6,234 bases of DNA from Acidobacteriota bacterium (GTDB taxonomy: Bacteria; Acidobacteriota; Terriglobia; Terriglobales; Acidobacteriaceae). Shown here in pieces: positions 5,317-6,234 of the stretch. Location: assembly GCA_003224835.1 (NCBI GenBank), contig QHZX01000261.1, forward strand, positions 1 through 6,234. Direction: 5' to 3'. The translations under genes and the position numbers were made by a program. The notes beneath the pieces are model-generated. The model saw only the letters and a program-made list of their open reading frames with translations, was not told where the DNA came from and made no database searches. Position 1 is the first letter of the stretch, and every line of letters starts with the position of its first letter.

Positions 5317-5898
5317 ATGAAGCCGTTGATCTACAGTTCGCCGTACGCCTGGATTTTCTGGATCATCTTTACTCTCGCCTATCTTCCCGAGTTTGGCCTG
5401 ATTGGAGGTACACGTCCGCAGGCAGGTGAATCCGTCGATCGCGGCTCAATGCTCGTGATCATGATTGCCGCATGGCTTGGGTATCCCATCGCGTTCTCAT
5501 TGGCCAAGTCGGAGCATTTTCATCTTAGCCATGAGAAATTCTGGTTTTTCCTCGGGCTCGGATTGCTGGTCTTAGGAAGCCTGCTGCGACATTACTGTCG
5601 GCGCGTTCTTGGGCGGTTCTTTACCGGCAATGTGAAAGTTCAGCGCGACCAAACTATTATTCAGATTGGCCCTTACCAGATGGTCCGTCATCCGTCATAC
5701 ACCGGTGGCATGTTGATGCACGTCGGCTGCGGCTTCGCTCTAGTCAACTGGATGGCTGTGCTGGTGCTATTCATCACTACGGCGGCCAGCTATCTGTACC
5801 GCGTACACGTGGAGGAGAAGGCATTAATGGCAGGATTGGGGGATGAATATCGAGAGTACATGCGTCGGACGAAGAGATTTGTGCCCTATGTAATCTAG
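5317..5898 (+). CDS. Isoprenylcysteine carboxyl methyltransferase (ICMT)-family membrane protein
   Basis: A 193-residue integral membrane protein with hydrophobic segments near residues 10-30, 45-64, 75-95 and 132-157 and a C-terminal signature of the ICMT/phospholipid methyltransferase superfamily: GPYQMVRHPSYTGGML (118-133), HVEEKALMAGLGDEYREYMRRTKRFVP (164-190). The RHP segment and the paired Glu166-Glu167 contribute to S-adenosylmethionine and substrate binding in relatives. Bacteria generally lack prenylated CAAX proteins, so the real substrate is unknown; lipids, isoprenoids or small thiols are possible. I chose ATG 5317 because the hydrophobic segment starts soon after it; TTG 5293 and GTG 5311 are in-frame alternatives, the first directly after GAGGTGA with too little spacing. 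It is divergent from lepB and 122 bp upstream of carA. Confidence 0.85.
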   Translation: MKPLIYSSPYAWIFWIIFTLAYLPEFGLIGGTRPQAGESVDRGSMLVIMIAAWLGYPIAFSLAKSEHFHLSHEKFWFFLGLGLLVLGSLLRHYCRRVLGRFFTGNVKVQRDQTIIQIGPYQMVRHPSYTGGMLMHVGCGFALVNWMAVLVLFITTAASYLYRVHVEEKALMAGLGDEYREYMRRTKRFVPYVI

Positions 5899-6020
5899 GT
5901 GGATATCGGCTATTGCAGAACTTCTGTTCTACGCCATAATGAATTTCGCCCCGGTTTTCCACGCTACCACTCTGCCTGCATCCCTGTTAAAATCTGTAAA
6001 ATCCACTCCCTGGAGAAGCA
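5899..6020 (+). promoter_or_regulatory. carA upstream region with a weak promoter candidate
   Basis: The 122-bp gap has no gene. TTGCAG (5913-5918), 16 bases, CATAAT (5935-5940) is a weak -35/-10 pair, with a good -10 and a poor -35. Closer to the gene, TAAAATC is repeated exactly at 5988-5994 and 5997-6003; either could be a -10 element or an operator half, but neither has a -35. I see no attenuator hairpin or pyrimidine-responsive leader. GGAGA (6012-6016) is the carA ribosome binding site. Confidence 0.3.
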
Positions 6021-6234
6021 ATGCAGGCTATCCTTGCGCTCGAAGACGGCCGCGTCTTCCGAGGCAAAGGCTACGGCGCCAAAGGCGAATGTTACGGCGA
6101 AGTCGTTTTTAATACTTCCATAACCGGCTACCAGGAAATTTTCACCGATCCCTCCTACGCTGGACAGATCGTCGTTTTAACTAATCCTCAAATCGGAAAT
6201 TACGGTACTAACGCCGAAGACAACGAAGCCACGC
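6021..6234 (+). CDS. carA: Carbamoyl-phosphate synthase small subunit CarA (5' part, cut by window edge)
   Basis: The small subunit hydrolyses glutamine and passes ammonia to the large subunit, feeding carbamoyl phosphate into pyrimidine and arginine synthesis. Only the first 71 codons are present, covering part of the N-terminal domain: LALEDGRVFRGKGYGA (5-20), GEVVFNTSITGYQEIFTDPSYAGQIV (26-51) and LTNPQIGNYGTN (53-64), all strongly characteristic. The amidotransferase domain lies beyond the window. The ATG at 6021 has a good Shine-Dalgarno GGAGA with four bases between it and the start, which fixes the start. A carB gene would be expected downstream or elsewhere. Confidence 0.96.
   Translation, partial: MQAILALEDGRVFRGKGYGAKGECYGEVVFNTSITGYQEIFTDPSYAGQIVVLTNPQIGNYGTNAEDNEAT

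Overview
The window looks like a stretch of an Acidobacteriota (Terriglobia-like) chromosome. The reasons are gene content (a DUF1844 gene with an N-terminal TDRRLFT..GELR motif, next to a PhnP-like hydrolase), moderately GC-rich coding sequence, and intergenic debris of the kind I recall from such genomes: a CCACTGA heptad array, a 'tgtcatcctgagcgg' fragment and 'tctctgcg' words. The assignment is an inference from recalled patterns, not a database result.

Layout. Bases 1-3321 hold a leftward cluster, read from right to left: ygfZ (folate-binding, iron-sulfur cluster maintenance), a DUF1844 gene apparently split by a frameshift, a PhnP-like metallo-beta-lactamase-fold hydrolase, and ribF (FAD synthetase/riboflavin kinase, cut by the left edge). 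DUF1844 and the hydrolase share an ATGA overlap, and ygfZ and DUF1844 are 41 bp apart, so these three are probably cotranscribed. ribF follows after 123 bp that contain degenerate repeat words. From 3322 to 3493 lies a divergent spacer almost filled by repeats, including an exact run of 13 heptamers. To its right, reading rightward, is an isocitrate/isopropylmalate-family dehydrogenase. It converges on lepB (signal peptidase I, leftward), which is divergent from a small membrane methyltransferase of the isoprenylcysteine carboxyl methyltransferase type. The window ends inside carA (carbamoyl-phosphate synthase small subunit), rightward.

Most of the genes are housekeeping: flavin cofactor supply, Fe-S maintenance, an NAD(P)-dependent beta-decarboxylating dehydrogenase, protein secretion and pyrimidine/arginine precursor synthesis. 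I see no defence system, CRISPR array, RNA gene, transposase or phage gene, and no convincing undescribed multi-gene system.

The points worth a second look are the frameshift in the DUF1844 gene, the 91-bp heptad array abutting the dehydrogenase start, a perfect TATAAT placed for leaderless transcription of ygfZ, a non-canonical residue at the dehydrogenase's coenzyme-discriminating position, and three short intergenic repeat or hairpin elements.
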